From: a bacterium
GTDB lineage: Bacteria > Pseudomonadota > Alphaproteobacteria > Rhizobiales > Xanthobacteraceae
DNA: 10,152 bases
Assembly (NCBI GenBank): GCA_029946075.1
Contig: JAQSDT010000789.1
Location: forward strand, 1 to 10,152
Reading direction: 5' to 3'
Below the pieces are notes generated by a model, which worked only from the letters and a program-made list of their open reading frames with translations, ran no database searches and was not told where the DNA came from. The translations under genes were made by a program, and so were the position numbers. This document shows, in pieces, positions 1 through 6,988 of the stretch. How positions within the stretch are numbered: the stretch's first letter is position 1; every line of letters starts with the position of its first letter.

Positions 1-635
1 TACACGACCCAGACGATGGTCAGCCAGTGATCGACATACCATTCCGGCTCGGCATATTCCTTGGACTGGGTGACACCGAGCAGATAGCCGGTGCCGGCGA
101 TCAGGATGAAGAAATTGTAGCCGAGGACGACGAACCATGGCGCGAGATCGCCGGCGAGACGGACGCGGCACGTCTTCTGCACGACATAGAACGACGTCGC
201 GATCAGCACGTTGCCGCCGAACGCGAACACGACCGCCGAGGTATGCAGCGGCCGCAGCCGGCCGAAGCTGGTCCATGGCAGATCGAAGTTCAGCGCAGGC
301 CAGGCTAGCTGGGATGCGATCAGGAGGCCGACGGTAAAGCCCGCAATGCCCCAGAATACCGCCATGACGGCCGAGAACTTGATCGGCCCCAGATTGTAGT
401 TGGGGCGGCCGTTGATTTCCTGCGGCGCGAGCTGCGCGGGGCGATCGTAGTACCGGTTGAGGATCGCCATCACCGCCCAGATGCTGGCGGCGCAGGCCAG
501 CGAGGCATGGAAGGCGAACGCGGTATCCAGCGCCATCGCGGCGCCGAGCAGGCAGAGAAACGCGGCCGCGGCGAAGACGAGCGCCAGACCGGCTTCGCCA
601 TGGGTCATCGATTTTACTGTTCTGGATTCGATCAT
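1..635 (-). CDS. ccoN: cbb3-type cytochrome c oxidase subunit I, N-terminal part (runs off left edge)
   Basis: Subunit I of the high-affinity cbb3 oxidase, an inner-membrane haem-copper enzyme that reduces O2 at very low oxygen; called FixN in rhizobia. Only the first 211 residues are present; the gene continues beyond position 1. Visible family features are the NGRPNYNLGPIKFS stretch (about residues 75-88), the segment RPLHTSAVVFAFGGN with H131, the expected low-spin haem b ligand, and hydrophobic membrane segments at about 15-36, 47-59, 88-110, 128-150 and 165-187. I chose the ATG at 635 because an FNR-type site is centred 63.5 bp upstream, giving a leader of about 20 nt; an in-frame ATG at 659 would fall at the predicted transcript start. 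The remaining cco/fix subunits should follow to the left. Identity is very secure; the start is fairly secure. Confidence 0.95.
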   Translation of the reverse strand, partial: MIESRTVKSMTHGEAGLALVFAAAAFLCLLGAAMALDTAFAFHASLACAASIWAVMAILNRYYDRPAQLAPQEINGRPNYNLGPIKFSAVMAVFWGIAGFTVGLLIASQLAWPALNFDLPWTSFGRLRPLHTSAVVFAFGGNVLIATSFYVVQKTCRVRLAGDLAPWFVVLGYNFFILIAGTGYLLGVTQSKEYAEPEWYVDHWLTIVWVV

Positions 636-691
636 GCCTGCGCCCCGTCGAAAATGCATGATTGAATGACCACACTCCGGCCGCACTCGAC

Positions 692-705
692 TTGATCGAA
701 GTCAA
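692..705 (-). promoter_or_regulatory. FNR/FixK-type site upstream of ccoN
   Basis: TTGATCGAAGTCAA keeps both TTGA/TCAA half-sites around six bases and differs from TTGAT-N4-ATCAA at one position. Its centre is 63.5 bp before the ccoN start, so a -41.5 activator position would put transcription start near 657. No strong -10 hexamer is seen there, as often happens at activated promoters. The site cannot by itself separate FixK from FNR control. Confidence 0.8.
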
Positions 706-806
706 ATCCGGAACTTTTTTGGAAGTTGTGGAGAATGCGCGCGAAACGACACAAGGCGCGGAGATCCGCGCCCTATGTCGTCTTCTTGCAGCGATGGCCG
801 GCGAAA

Positions 807-1271
807 TCAGCAGCAGGACGGGCCAATCGGCAGCGATGTCTGTGCGCTCGACAGGATATTCTCGCGCTCCAGCGCCTGCAGGGTCTGCGTGTTCGGGCAA
901 TAGTCCGAGCGGCTGGAAGCCGGTGCGTTGCGGGCGAATTCATTGGCGCAGCGCTTCGTCGCGTCGCACATGCCGCACACCCGCTGCAGGTCGCGCATCA
1001 CTTCCGGGTGCTGCCGGGTCAACGCTTCCGGCGCTAGGTCGAAATCCGCCATCCGCTGGTGCAGCAGGGCCGGCGACGAACCATTACCGCCGGACAACCG
1101 TTGCAGCTCGTAGCGTGACAGGTTGAGATCGCGCGCAACCTGCTCGAATTCGGAACGATCAAGCCCGCTCAGATCACCGCGATTCGTGAACCGGGCGACG
1201 ATGGTTTTCAACCAGCCCATCACGCCGCGACCAGGCGGTGCATTCGCTGAATTATCGACGGTGATGGCCAT
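807..1271 (-). CDS. DUF6455-type cysteine-rich protein, function unknown
   Basis: A 154-residue soluble protein of no known function that I assign to the DUF6455 type from its cysteine pattern. Residues 35-80 look like a helical region. The C-terminal half carries C99-x2-C102-x5-C108 and then YCPN with C125, plus a terminal Cys-Cys pair (C153, C154). Four conserved cysteines of this sort could bind a metal or an Fe-S cluster, but this is inference. The ATG at 1271 is preceded by GGAGG seven bases upstream and lies 60.5 bp from the centre of an FNR-type site, so it is preferred over an in-frame start at 1325, which would lie inside that site. The gene sits between hemN and ccoN in the same direction, with its own predicted promoter, suggesting a role in microaerobic respiration or haem/oxidase biogenesis. 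It has no signal peptide or clear membrane helix. Confidence 0.85.
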   Translation of the reverse strand: MAITVDNSANAPPGRGVMGWLKTIVARFTNRGDLSGLDRSEFEQVARDLNLSRYELQRLSGGNGSSPALLHQRMADFDLAPEALTRQHPEVMRDLQRVCGMCDATKRCANEFARNAPASSRSDYCPNTQTLQALERENILSSAQTSLPIGPSCC

Positions 1272-1324
1272 GGGATATCCTCCGATGCTTGGGCATATCC
1301 ACGCATATCGCCGGCGGATGCGCA

Positions 1325-1338
1325 TTGACCTGCATCAA
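1325..1338 (-). promoter_or_regulatory. FNR/FixK-type site upstream of the DUF6455 gene
   Basis: TTGACCTGCATCAA has both TTGA/TCAA half-sites and one departure from TTGAT-N4-ATCAA. It begins 14 bp after the hemN stop codon and is centred 60.5 bp before the DUF6455 start, predicting transcription start near 1290. This makes the small gene separately inducible rather than only a read-through product of hemN. Confidence 0.78.
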
Positions 1339-1352
1339 AACGCGGGCGCGCG

Positions 1353-2687
1353 TCAGACCGCCTTGCTGAAGCGCGTCGCCTTGGTGCGGGCGTGAGGATC
1401 GAACGCCGCCGCGATCACGCGCACGACCTGCCGTCCCGTTTCGGTCGCCGTGACGACGCGGCCGTCGACGCGGACGAGGCCATCTGCAGCCAGCGGCTGC
1501 AGCAGCGACAGTTCTTCGATGAACTCCATGTCGGGCGCGGTGACGTCCAGATCCGCCTCGAAGCGGCACATCAGGCTTTCGATCGTCCGTGCCCGCTGCC
1601 GTTCGGCGGCATCGAGGTGGCAGCCGCGTACCGCCGCCAGCCTGCCGCTCGCGATCGTGCGAACGTAGCTCGGCACGTCGGCGACGTTCTGGACGTAACC
1701 GTCCGTGAACCGCGAGATCGACGAGGCGCCGAGGCCGATCAGGGTTTCCCGTCCGTCGTCGGTATAGCCCTGGAAATTGCGATGCAGCCGCCCGGCCGCA
1801 GCGGCCAGGGCCAATGCGTCGTCAGGCCGTGCGAAATGATCGATACCGATCTTGGTGAATCCGTGACGCTGGAATTCCTCCTCGATGACAGCAGCCTGAT
1901 CGATACGCGCGTCCGCGTCCGGCAACGTGGTTTCGTCGATGCGGCGCTGATTGGCCTTCAGCCGCGGCATGTGAGCGTAGCCGAAACAGGCGATGCGATC
2001 CGGCGACAGCATCGCCACCGTCTCGCAGGTCTTTCGCAGCGAGGCCGTGGTCTGCAGCGGCAGGCCGTAGATCAGGTCGAAATTCAGATTCCGGATTCCG
2101 GCGGCGCGCAGCCACTGCACGGCGGCCTCGACGTCCCGCATCGGCTGCCAGCGGCCGATCGCCGCCTGCACCAGCGGATTGACGTCCTGCACGCCGAGAC
2201 TGACCCTGGTGACGCCGAGTTCGTTCAGGCCCGCGGCCAGCAACGCCGTGACATATCTCGGGTCGAGTTCGATGGCGTGCTCGAAGCCGGGCTCGAAATC
2301 GAAGCGGCCGCGCAGTGCGCGCGTGACCGAGGCCAGGCCGTCGATGCCGAGAATGCTCGGCGTTCCGCCGCCCCAGTGCAGCCGCGCGATGCGAAGCCGT
2401 CCCGGAACCGCTTCGTCGAGAAGCGCGATCTCCCGCTCCAGCGCCTCCCGGTAGGTCGCGACGACGTCGTCACGCAACGCCTTTTTGGTGTTGCAGCCGC
2501 AATAGAGGCAGAGTTCGCGGCAATACGGCACGTGCAGATAGAGCGACACGGCCTCCGCGGGGTCGATCGCGCCCAGCCACCGCCGCTGGTCGGCGACGAT
2601 GACGCTCTGGGTGAATTCGGCCGCCGTCGGATATGACGTATATCGCGGCACCTGCATCATGGCGTAACGGCGGATGATATCGTTCAC
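1353..2687 (-). CDS. hemN: oxygen-independent coproporphyrinogen III oxidase (radical SAM)
   Basis: Converts coproporphyrinogen III to protoporphyrinogen IX without O2, using radical SAM chemistry in the cytoplasm; needed for haem (and in phototrophs bacteriochlorophyll) when oxygen is scarce. At 444 residues it has normal length. It shows PRYTSYPTA near residue 14, the YLHVPYC segment with the cluster cysteines C56-x3-C60-x2-C63 followed by C65, GGGTP in the SAM-binding region, and the DHFARPDD and LHRNFQGYT segments that mark true HemN rather than the HemW-like relatives. The start is GTG at 2687, preceded by a GAGGG sequence; the nearest ATG (2660) would remove conserved N-terminal residues. 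It lies 48 nt after a 46-codon gene and probably shares its FNR-type promoter. HemN supplies haem for the cbb3 oxidase encoded nearby. Confidence 0.96.
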   Translation of the reverse strand: MNDIIRRYAMMQVPRYTSYPTAAEFTQSVIVADQRRWLGAIDPAEAVSLYLHVPYCRELCLYCGCNTKKALRDDVVATYREALEREIALLDEAVPGRLRIARLHWGGGTPSILGIDGLASVTRALRGRFDFEPGFEHAIELDPRYVTALLAAGLNELGVTRVSLGVQDVNPLVQAAIGRWQPMRDVEAAVQWLRAAGIRNLNFDLIYGLPLQTTASLRKTCETVAMLSPDRIACFGYAHMPRLKANQRRIDETTLPDADARIDQAAVIEEEFQRHGFTKIGIDHFARPDDALALAAAAGRLHRNFQGYTDDGRETLIGLGASSISRFTDGYVQNVADVPSYVRTIASGRLAAVRGCHLDAAERQRARTIESLMCRFEADLDVTAPDMEFIEELSLLQPLAADGLVRVDGRVVTATETGRQVVRVIAAAFDPHARTKATRFSKAV

Positions 2688-2735
2688 GGCAACGCCCTCT
2701 TTCCGCAGTTCGTCACACCGCCAGCCAAAGCGATG

Positions 2736-2876
2736 TCAGAACGGACGGCGCTTGTGTTCCGGGGATTTCGCCAGCCGGTCGGGGCGAGTCTGCAGATCGC
2801 CCCAGTACAGAAACGAGCCGAACACGACGAAGGTGGCGACGACGCAAACGGAAACGATGATGGAATCGAGCGGCAT
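2736..2876 (-). CDS. 46-residue single-pass membrane protein, unknown function
   Basis: A small protein of unknown function. Residues 5-24 form one hydrophobic helix, followed by YWGDLQTRP and a basic, hydrophilic tail ending in KRRPF, so a bitopic protein with the tail inside the cytoplasm is likely. AGGAG lies nine bases before the ATG. The centre of an FNR-type site is 61.5 bp upstream of this start, the same spacing as at ccoN and the FNR-type gene, which is the best evidence that it is a real gene. It precedes hemN by 48 nt and is likely co-transcribed. Its size recalls FixQ/CcoQ and CcoS-type oxidase accessory proteins, but I do not see their conserved sequences, so no function is assigned. 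Confidence 0.78.
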   Translation of the reverse strand: MPLDSIIVSVCVVATFVVFGSFLYWGDLQTRPDRLAKSPEHKRRPF

Positions 2877-2930
2877 GTGAGTGATCTCCTGTCAGCCAAT
2901 GCAGCATGCGCCGTGGCCGGGACGGCGGCT

Positions 2931-2944
2931 TTGCGCTGGATCAA
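2931..2944 (-). promoter_or_regulatory. FNR/FixK-type site upstream of the small protein gene and hemN
   Basis: TTGCGCTGGATCAA fits the looser FixK2-style pattern TTG(A/C)-N6-(T/G)CAA, with one good half-site and one weakened. Centred 61.5 bp before the 46-codon gene, it predicts transcription start near 2896 and a transcript covering that gene and hemN. Anaerobic or microaerobic control of hemN by FNR/FixK proteins is well known. Confidence 0.65.
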
Positions 2945-2969
2945 ACGGATTTTGAAATCTGCGGAAAAC

Positions 2970-3689
2970 CTAGGCCGCCGCCATCGCCGCAGCACGGACC
3001 GGATCGAGCAGGCGCACGCCGCCGGTCACGATGATCAGCATCTTTTCCCGCTCGAATCGCGTCAGCGTGCGGCTGACGGTTTCGATCGTCAGGCCGAGAA
3101 AATCGGCGATATCCTGCCGGCTCATCGGCAGCGCGATGGTTTGCCTGTCGTCGCCGATATGCGCGAGCCGATCGCGCCAGCCGACCAGAAACGCCGCGAT
3201 CTTTTCCTCCGCGGTGCGCCGGCCCAAAAGCACCATCTGCTCCTGCGCCAGCATGAGTTCGCGCGCGGCGAACTCGTTGATTCGGAGCAGGAAATGCGGC
3301 CTCTGTTCGATGAACTGCGTGAACGCTTCCCGCGAGAAACGACACACCGAAACCTGGTCGATGGCATCGGCGGAGAAGCTGTAGCGATCGGACGGCATGA
3401 TACCGAGAAAGTCGCCCGGCAGGGCGAAGCCGACCACCTGCCGCCGCCCGTCGGGCAGCAGCTTGTACAGCCGCGCGACGCCGGCGGTGAGATTGTGCAC
3501 GGAGCGGGCGGCCTCTCCCGCCGTGAACAGCGCCTCGTTGGGCGCCAGCTGGACATGGCGGGAGATTCGCTCGAACTCGGCGAGATCGTCCTGGTCGAGG
3601 CCGCCGCAGATGCTGAGCGACCGGACGGCGCAGGCCGTACAGCGGCCGAAGACGACCCGATTTGGATTCGCAGAGATGGTTCGTATCAT
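2970..3689 (-). CDS. FNR-type oxygen-responsive regulator (FnrN/AadR/FixK1-like)
   Basis: A 239-residue Crp/Fnr-family transcription factor. It has N-terminal cysteines C17-x2-C20-x7-C28 and a central C116, the four positions that in FnrN/AadR/FixK1-type proteins hold an oxygen-labile [4Fe-4S] cluster; FixK2-type proteins lack this set, so FixK2 is unlikely. The cyclic-nucleotide-binding-like barrel spans about 30-140, a dimer helix about 140-165, and the C-terminal helix-turn-helix is at 189-215, with E203, S206 and R207 in the spacing used to read TTGA half-sites. A TTGATGCAGATCAA site is centred 60.5 bp upstream, so autoregulation or control by a FixK is likely. The only reasonable ATG is at 3689; its ribosome site is weak. 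It lies divergent from a cytochrome c gene and upstream of hemN. The exact orthologue name cannot be fixed from the sequence alone. Confidence 0.92.
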   Translation of the reverse strand: MIRTISANPNRVVFGRCTACAVRSLSICGGLDQDDLAEFERISRHVQLAPNEALFTAGEAARSVHNLTAGVARLYKLLPDGRRQVVGFALPGDFLGIMPSDRYSFSADAIDQVSVCRFSREAFTQFIEQRPHFLLRINEFAARELMLAQEQMVLLGRRTAEEKIAAFLVGWRDRLAHIGDDRQTIALPMSRQDIADFLGLTIETVSRTLTRFEREKMLIIVTGGVRLLDPVRAAAMAAA

Positions 3690-3716
3690 TGCGGCTGCCC
3701 GGTGGAGATATAGTTC

Positions 3717-3722
3717 ATTCTA
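3717..3722 (-). promoter_or_regulatory. predicted -10 element of the FNR-type gene
   Basis: TAGAAT read on the minus strand lies 20 bp from the FNR-type site, which would place transcription start at about 3708-3711, about 41 bp from the centre of the site. Four of six bases plus the spacing support it; it has not been tested. Confidence 0.45.
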
Positions 3723-3742
3723 GCAAATCCACCCCGCGCCGG

Positions 3743-3756
3743 TTGATGCAGATCAA
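3743..3756. promoter_or_regulatory. consensus FNR/FixK site shared by divergent genes
   Basis: TTGATGCAGATCAA is an exact match to TTGAT-N4-ATCAA, the best site in the window. Its centre is 60.5 bp from the regulator's start (minus strand) and 62.5 bp from the preferred cytochrome c start (plus strand). It can therefore sit at about -41.5 for both promoters, or activate one and block the other. Confidence 0.88.
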
Positions 3757-3811
3757 GCTCGATCGACGAATATCGCTTCATGGTACGGCGAACGGGCGGA
3801 AGCCACCTGCC

Positions 3812-4147
3812 ATGGGGACATACCGGCACATGATCGGACGATTTTCGACGCTTCTCGCACTCACACTGCTTTCGTCGGCGCCCGTTGCCGCGGCTTCCCC
3901 GGCGGAACAGCGCGGCAAGGCTTTCGCCTTGAACAATTGCGCGCGCTGTCATTCGATCGACAGGGTAACCGCGAGCCCGCTCAAGATCGCCCCGCCGTTC
4001 CGGGTGCTGCACAAACGATATCCGATCGAGACCATCGGCGAAGCGCTGGCGGAAGGCATATATACCGGCCACCCCAGCATGCCGGAATTCCAGCTCGACC
4101 CCGACCAGATCGGCGACCTGCTGGCCTATCTGAAGACGCTGGAGTAG
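3812..4147 (+). CDS. exported small monohaem c-type cytochrome
   Basis: A 111-residue class I type cytochrome c. Residues 1-28 form a signal peptide (basic start, hydrophobic core, AAAS cleavage region), so the mature protein of about 83 residues lies in the periplasm. The haem site CARCH is at 43-47 and the likely axial methionine is M90 in HPSMPEF; a C-terminal helix with LLAYLKTLE ends the protein. It is an electron carrier; its partner is not shown by the sequence, though the nearby cbb3 oxidase is an obvious candidate acceptor. The ATG at 3812 has GGAAG nine bases upstream and is 62.5 bp from the FNR-type site, matching its neighbours; an in-frame ATG at 3830 is the alternative. Its stop lies only 15 bp from that of the convergent gene. 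Confidence 0.9.
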   Translation: MGTYRHMIGRFSTLLALTLLSSAPVAAASPAEQRGKAFALNNCARCHSIDRVTASPLKIAPPFRVLHKRYPIETIGEALAEGIYTGHPSMPEFQLDPDQIGDLLAYLKTLE

Positions 4148-4162
4148 CGGCAGCCGGGCGGA

Positions 4163-6856
4163 TCAGAGCGCCAGCCTGACGTTGCAGATATCGTGCTCGG
4201 TCGGATCCGCCTTGACCTCGAAGCCGAGGCTGCGGCACATCGCCAGCATCACGGTGTTCTCGGTCAGCACGTCGCCGGAAATGGTCTTGAGCCCTTCGGA
4301 TTTCGCATACTCGATGATCATCTGCATCAGCGTCCAGCCAAGGCCCCTGCCCTTGAGATCGGAACGCAGCAGGATCGCATACTCGGCGGTCTGGTAGATC
4401 GAGTCCGAATGAATCCTGACCACGCCGACCAGTTCGCCGGTGTTCTCGTCCAGTGCGACAAAGGCCATCGCGCGGGCATAGTCGAGCTGGGTCAGGCGGG
4501 CGATGAACTCGTGGGAGAATTCCTTCATCGGCGCAAAGAACCGCAGGCGCAGGTCCTGGAAGGTCACGTGCTTGAGCATGCCATGGATCAGCGGCTCGTC
4601 CTCGGGCCGAATCGGGCGGACCAGCACGCGCCAGCCATCCTTGACCTCGACGCGGCGTTGCCATTGCGAGGGATAGGGCCGCACCGCGAAGTTCGCCGGA
4701 CCCGATCCGCGAAACTTCGGCTCGACCCGGCCGATCGCGACCCGTGCATCGACCGCAAGAACGCCGGCCTCGTCCGCCAGCAGCGGGTTGATGTCGAGAC
4801 CGCGAATTTCCGGAATGTCGGCGGCCATCTGCGCCAGCTTGACCAGCACCATCGCGACGGCGTCCTGCTTGACCGCCGGCACGTCGCGATAGGCGCGCAG
4901 CAGCCGCGAAACCCGGGTGCGTTCGATCAGGCTGCGCGCCAGTTGCAGGTCGAGCGGCGGAAGCGCCAGCGCCTTGTCGTTGATGACCTCGACCGCGGTC
5001 CCGCCGCGGCCGAACACGACCACGGTTCCGAAGGTCGGATCGTCGGCAAGACCGAGAATGAGCTCGCGCGCCTTGGCCCGCACCACCATCGCCTGCACCA
5101 GCACACCGGAAATCCTGGCGTCCGGCCGCGCGACACGCGCCCGGGCGAGAATATCCGCGGTCGCCTTGCGGACCGCATCGGCGCTGGTGAGATTGAGTAC
5201 GACGCCGCCGACATCTGATTTGTGCACGATGTCGCGCGACATGATCTTGAGAACGACGGTGGAGCCTTGCGCGAAAATCCCATCGGCATGGGCGACCGCC
5301 TGTTCGGCGTCGGCAGCGGCGAAGGTCGGCACGGACGCGATCTCGTAGGCGTCGAGCAGTCGCTTGACCTCGATCGGATCGAGCCAGGCACGGCCATCGG
5401 CCAGCGCCGCGGCAACGACCTGCCGTGCGACGTCCACGTCGGGCGCGAATTCGCTCGGCATCGCCGGCGGAACCTGAGCCAACGCCTCGACCAGCTCGCG
5501 ATGATGGACCAGATGCATGAAACCGCGTACCGCGTCGCCTTCGGTCGGATAGTTCGGAATCGCGGCGCTGCTGAGGATCTCGCCGATCGTCGTATCGGCG
5601 CCGACCCAGACCGCAAGCACCGGTTTCGGCAACATGCGGTGCCCGGCGCGATATTTTCGGACGACATCCGTCACGGCGCGCGCGATCTCGTCGGCACGGG
5701 CGATCGCCGTCTGGACGTTCATCACCAGCACGGCATCGTTGCCCGGATCGGCCAGCAGGGGTTCGAGCGCGGCCGTGTAGCGCGCGGCATCGGCGTCGCC
5801 GACGATGTCGACGGGATTCGCCTTCGACCATGTCGGAGGCATCGCAGCGTCGAGCTTCTCGCGTGTCGCCGGCGAGAGTTCGGCCGGTATCCCGCCGAGT
5901 TCGGCCAGCCGGTCGACCGCCAGCACGCCGATGCCGCCGCCATTGGTCAGGATCGCGAGCCGCTTTCCGGGCGGCGATTTCATTCGCCCCAGCGTCTCGG
6001 CACAGTCGAACAATTCGCGAAGGTCAGATACCCGCAACACGCCGGCGCGCTGGAACGCCGCATCGTAAACCGCGTCGGCGCCGGCCAGCGCGCCGGTGTG
6101 GGTGGCGGCGGCTTTGGCGCCGTGCGCCATGCGCCCCGACTTGACGACAACGACGGGCTTGACCCGGGCCGCGGCGCGCGCCGCCGACATGAATTTGCGG
6201 GCGTCCCTGATCGCCTCGATATAGAGCAGGATGGCGTGCGTCTTCTCGTCCAGCGCGAAATAATCGAGCAGATCGGCGATATCGACGTCGATCTGGTCGC
6301 CGATCGACACGATGCCGGAAAAGCCGACCGCGCGCTGCGCGGCCCAGTCGACCATGCCGGCGGCGATGGCGCCCGACTGCGAGATCAGCGCCAGATTTCC
6401 GGCGGCCGGCATATGCGCCGAGAAGCTGGCATTGAGATGGACCCCGGGCATCATGATGCCGAGGCAATTGGGACCGATCAGCCGCATACCGTATTTGTGC
6501 GCCGTCCGCTCGGCGGCTTCCGCCAGCGAGCCCGCGCCGTGGCCGAGCCCGGCGCTGACGATCACCGCGCCCGCTGCGCCATGTCTGCCGGCTTCGTCGA
6601 TCAGATCCGGGATAGTCCGCGCCGGCGCCGTGATGACGACGAGTTCGGGCGCAAATCCCAGCCTGCCGATACTGCCGACAGCCGCAACGCCGTCGATATC
6701 CGGATAGCGCGGATTGACGAGACCGAATTCACCGGCGAATTGCGCCTTGCGGATGTTGTCGAGGATGGCGCGGCCGACCGAACCCTGGCGCGGACTGGCC
6801 CCGATCAGCGCGACCGAGCGGGGCGCAAGCAAATTCTTCAACCGGTAGGTCGACAT
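4163..6856 (-). CDS. acyl-CoA synthetase (ADP-forming)-like / GNAT acetyltransferase fusion, Pat/YfiQ architecture
   Basis: An 897-residue cytoplasmic protein. In order: CoA-binding Rossmann domain (about 8-130, with VALIGAS near 15), succinyl-CoA-ligase-like domains (about 150-460, with SQSGAIA at 159-165), ATP-grasp domain (about 485-705, with KIMSRDIVHKSDVGGV and DINPLL), and a GNAT domain (about 740-897) with E825 in AEYAI and the acetyl-CoA loop KGRGLG at 835-840. This is the layout of Pat/YfiQ protein lysine acetyltransferases, which silence AMP-forming acyl-CoA synthetases. Unusually, it keeps H253 in THTGALAG, the place of the phosphohistidine in active ADP-forming synthetases, which I recall being absent in Pat/YfiQ. 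It may thus be bifunctional. The ATG at 6856 is chosen because homology starts there; the ribosome site is weak. No FNR-type site precedes it; it lies 132 bp after the upstream stress-protein gene, so read-through is possible. Confidence 0.9.
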   Translation of the reverse strand: MSTYRLKNLLAPRSVALIGASPRQGSVGRAILDNIRKAQFAGEFGLVNPRYPDIDGVAAVGSIGRLGFAPELVVITAPARTIPDLIDEAGRHGAAGAVIVSAGLGHGAGSLAEAAERTAHKYGMRLIGPNCLGIMMPGVHLNASFSAHMPAAGNLALISQSGAIAAGMVDWAAQRAVGFSGIVSIGDQIDVDIADLLDYFALDEKTHAILLYIEAIRDARKFMSAARAAARVKPVVVVKSGRMAHGAKAAATHTGALAGADAVYDAAFQRAGVLRVSDLRELFDCAETLGRMKSPPGKRLAILTNGGGIGVLAVDRLAELGGIPAELSPATREKLDAAMPPTWSKANPVDIVGDADAARYTAALEPLLADPGNDAVLVMNVQTAIARADEIARAVTDVVRKYRAGHRMLPKPVLAVWVGADTTIGEILSSAAIPNYPTEGDAVRGFMHLVHHRELVEALAQVPPAMPSEFAPDVDVARQVVAAALADGRAWLDPIEVKRLLDAYEIASVPTFAAADAEQAVAHADGIFAQGSTVVLKIMSRDIVHKSDVGGVVLNLTSADAVRKATADILARARVARPDARISGVLVQAMVVRAKARELILGLADDPTFGTVVVFGRGGTAVEVINDKALALPPLDLQLARSLIERTRVSRLLRAYRDVPAVKQDAVAMVLVKLAQMAADIPEIRGLDINPLLADEAGVLAVDARVAIGRVEPKFRGSGPANFAVRPYPSQWQRRVEVKDGWRVLVRPIRPEDEPLIHGMLKHVTFQDLRLRFFAPMKEFSHEFIARLTQLDYARAMAFVALDENTGELVGVVRIHSDSIYQTAEYAILLRSDLKGRGLGWTLMQMIIEYAKSEGLKTISGDVLTENTVMLAMCRSLGFEVKADPTEHDICNVRLAL

Positions 6857-6988
6857 CGATGTTCCGTATCTGGCAGGTCGAGGCCAATCCCGAGCGGCGC
6901 GTGCTGCGCCACGGGATGATAGCCCGGCCAGGTCCCGGGCAGATGACAAATCTGGCCTCGCCTGCAGGCCGATGCCGGCCCTGCCTTG

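Noticed and set aside
27..669. Several plus-strand frames at the left end
   Set aside because: They are complements of the clear ccoN coding sequence on the minus strand.
1293..1309. Direct repeat of GCATATC ten bases apart in the DUF6455 leader region
   Set aside because: Seven-base repeats are weak evidence; they may simply supply -10-like sequence.
1392..2636. 414-codon open frame on the plus strand
   Set aside because: It is fully antisense to hemN, which has all family motifs; no ribosome site or recognisable domain.
2948..2959. GATTT-TG-AAATC inverted repeat after the FNR-type gene
   Set aside because: The two-base gap prevents a hairpin, there is no T-run, and such short AT palindromes occur by chance; not called a terminator or operator.
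2733..3713. 326-codon open frame on the plus strand
   Set aside because: It is antisense to the FNR-type regulator and the small gene, without domain signal.
3981..5831. 616-codon open frame on the minus strand
   Set aside because: It lies in another frame over the acyltransferase fusion and cytochrome genes; its arginine-rich, low-hydrophobic composition is that of a shadow frame.
5222..6919. 565-codon open frame on the plus strand
   Set aside because: It is antisense to the acyl-CoA synthetase/GNAT gene, has the arginine- and aspartate-rich composition of a GC-rich shadow frame, and resembles no family.
6968..6985. GGCCG-GCAT-CGGCC hairpin region after the Usp gene
   Set aside because: The stem is short and no T-run follows on the minus strand, so a rho-independent terminator is not supported.
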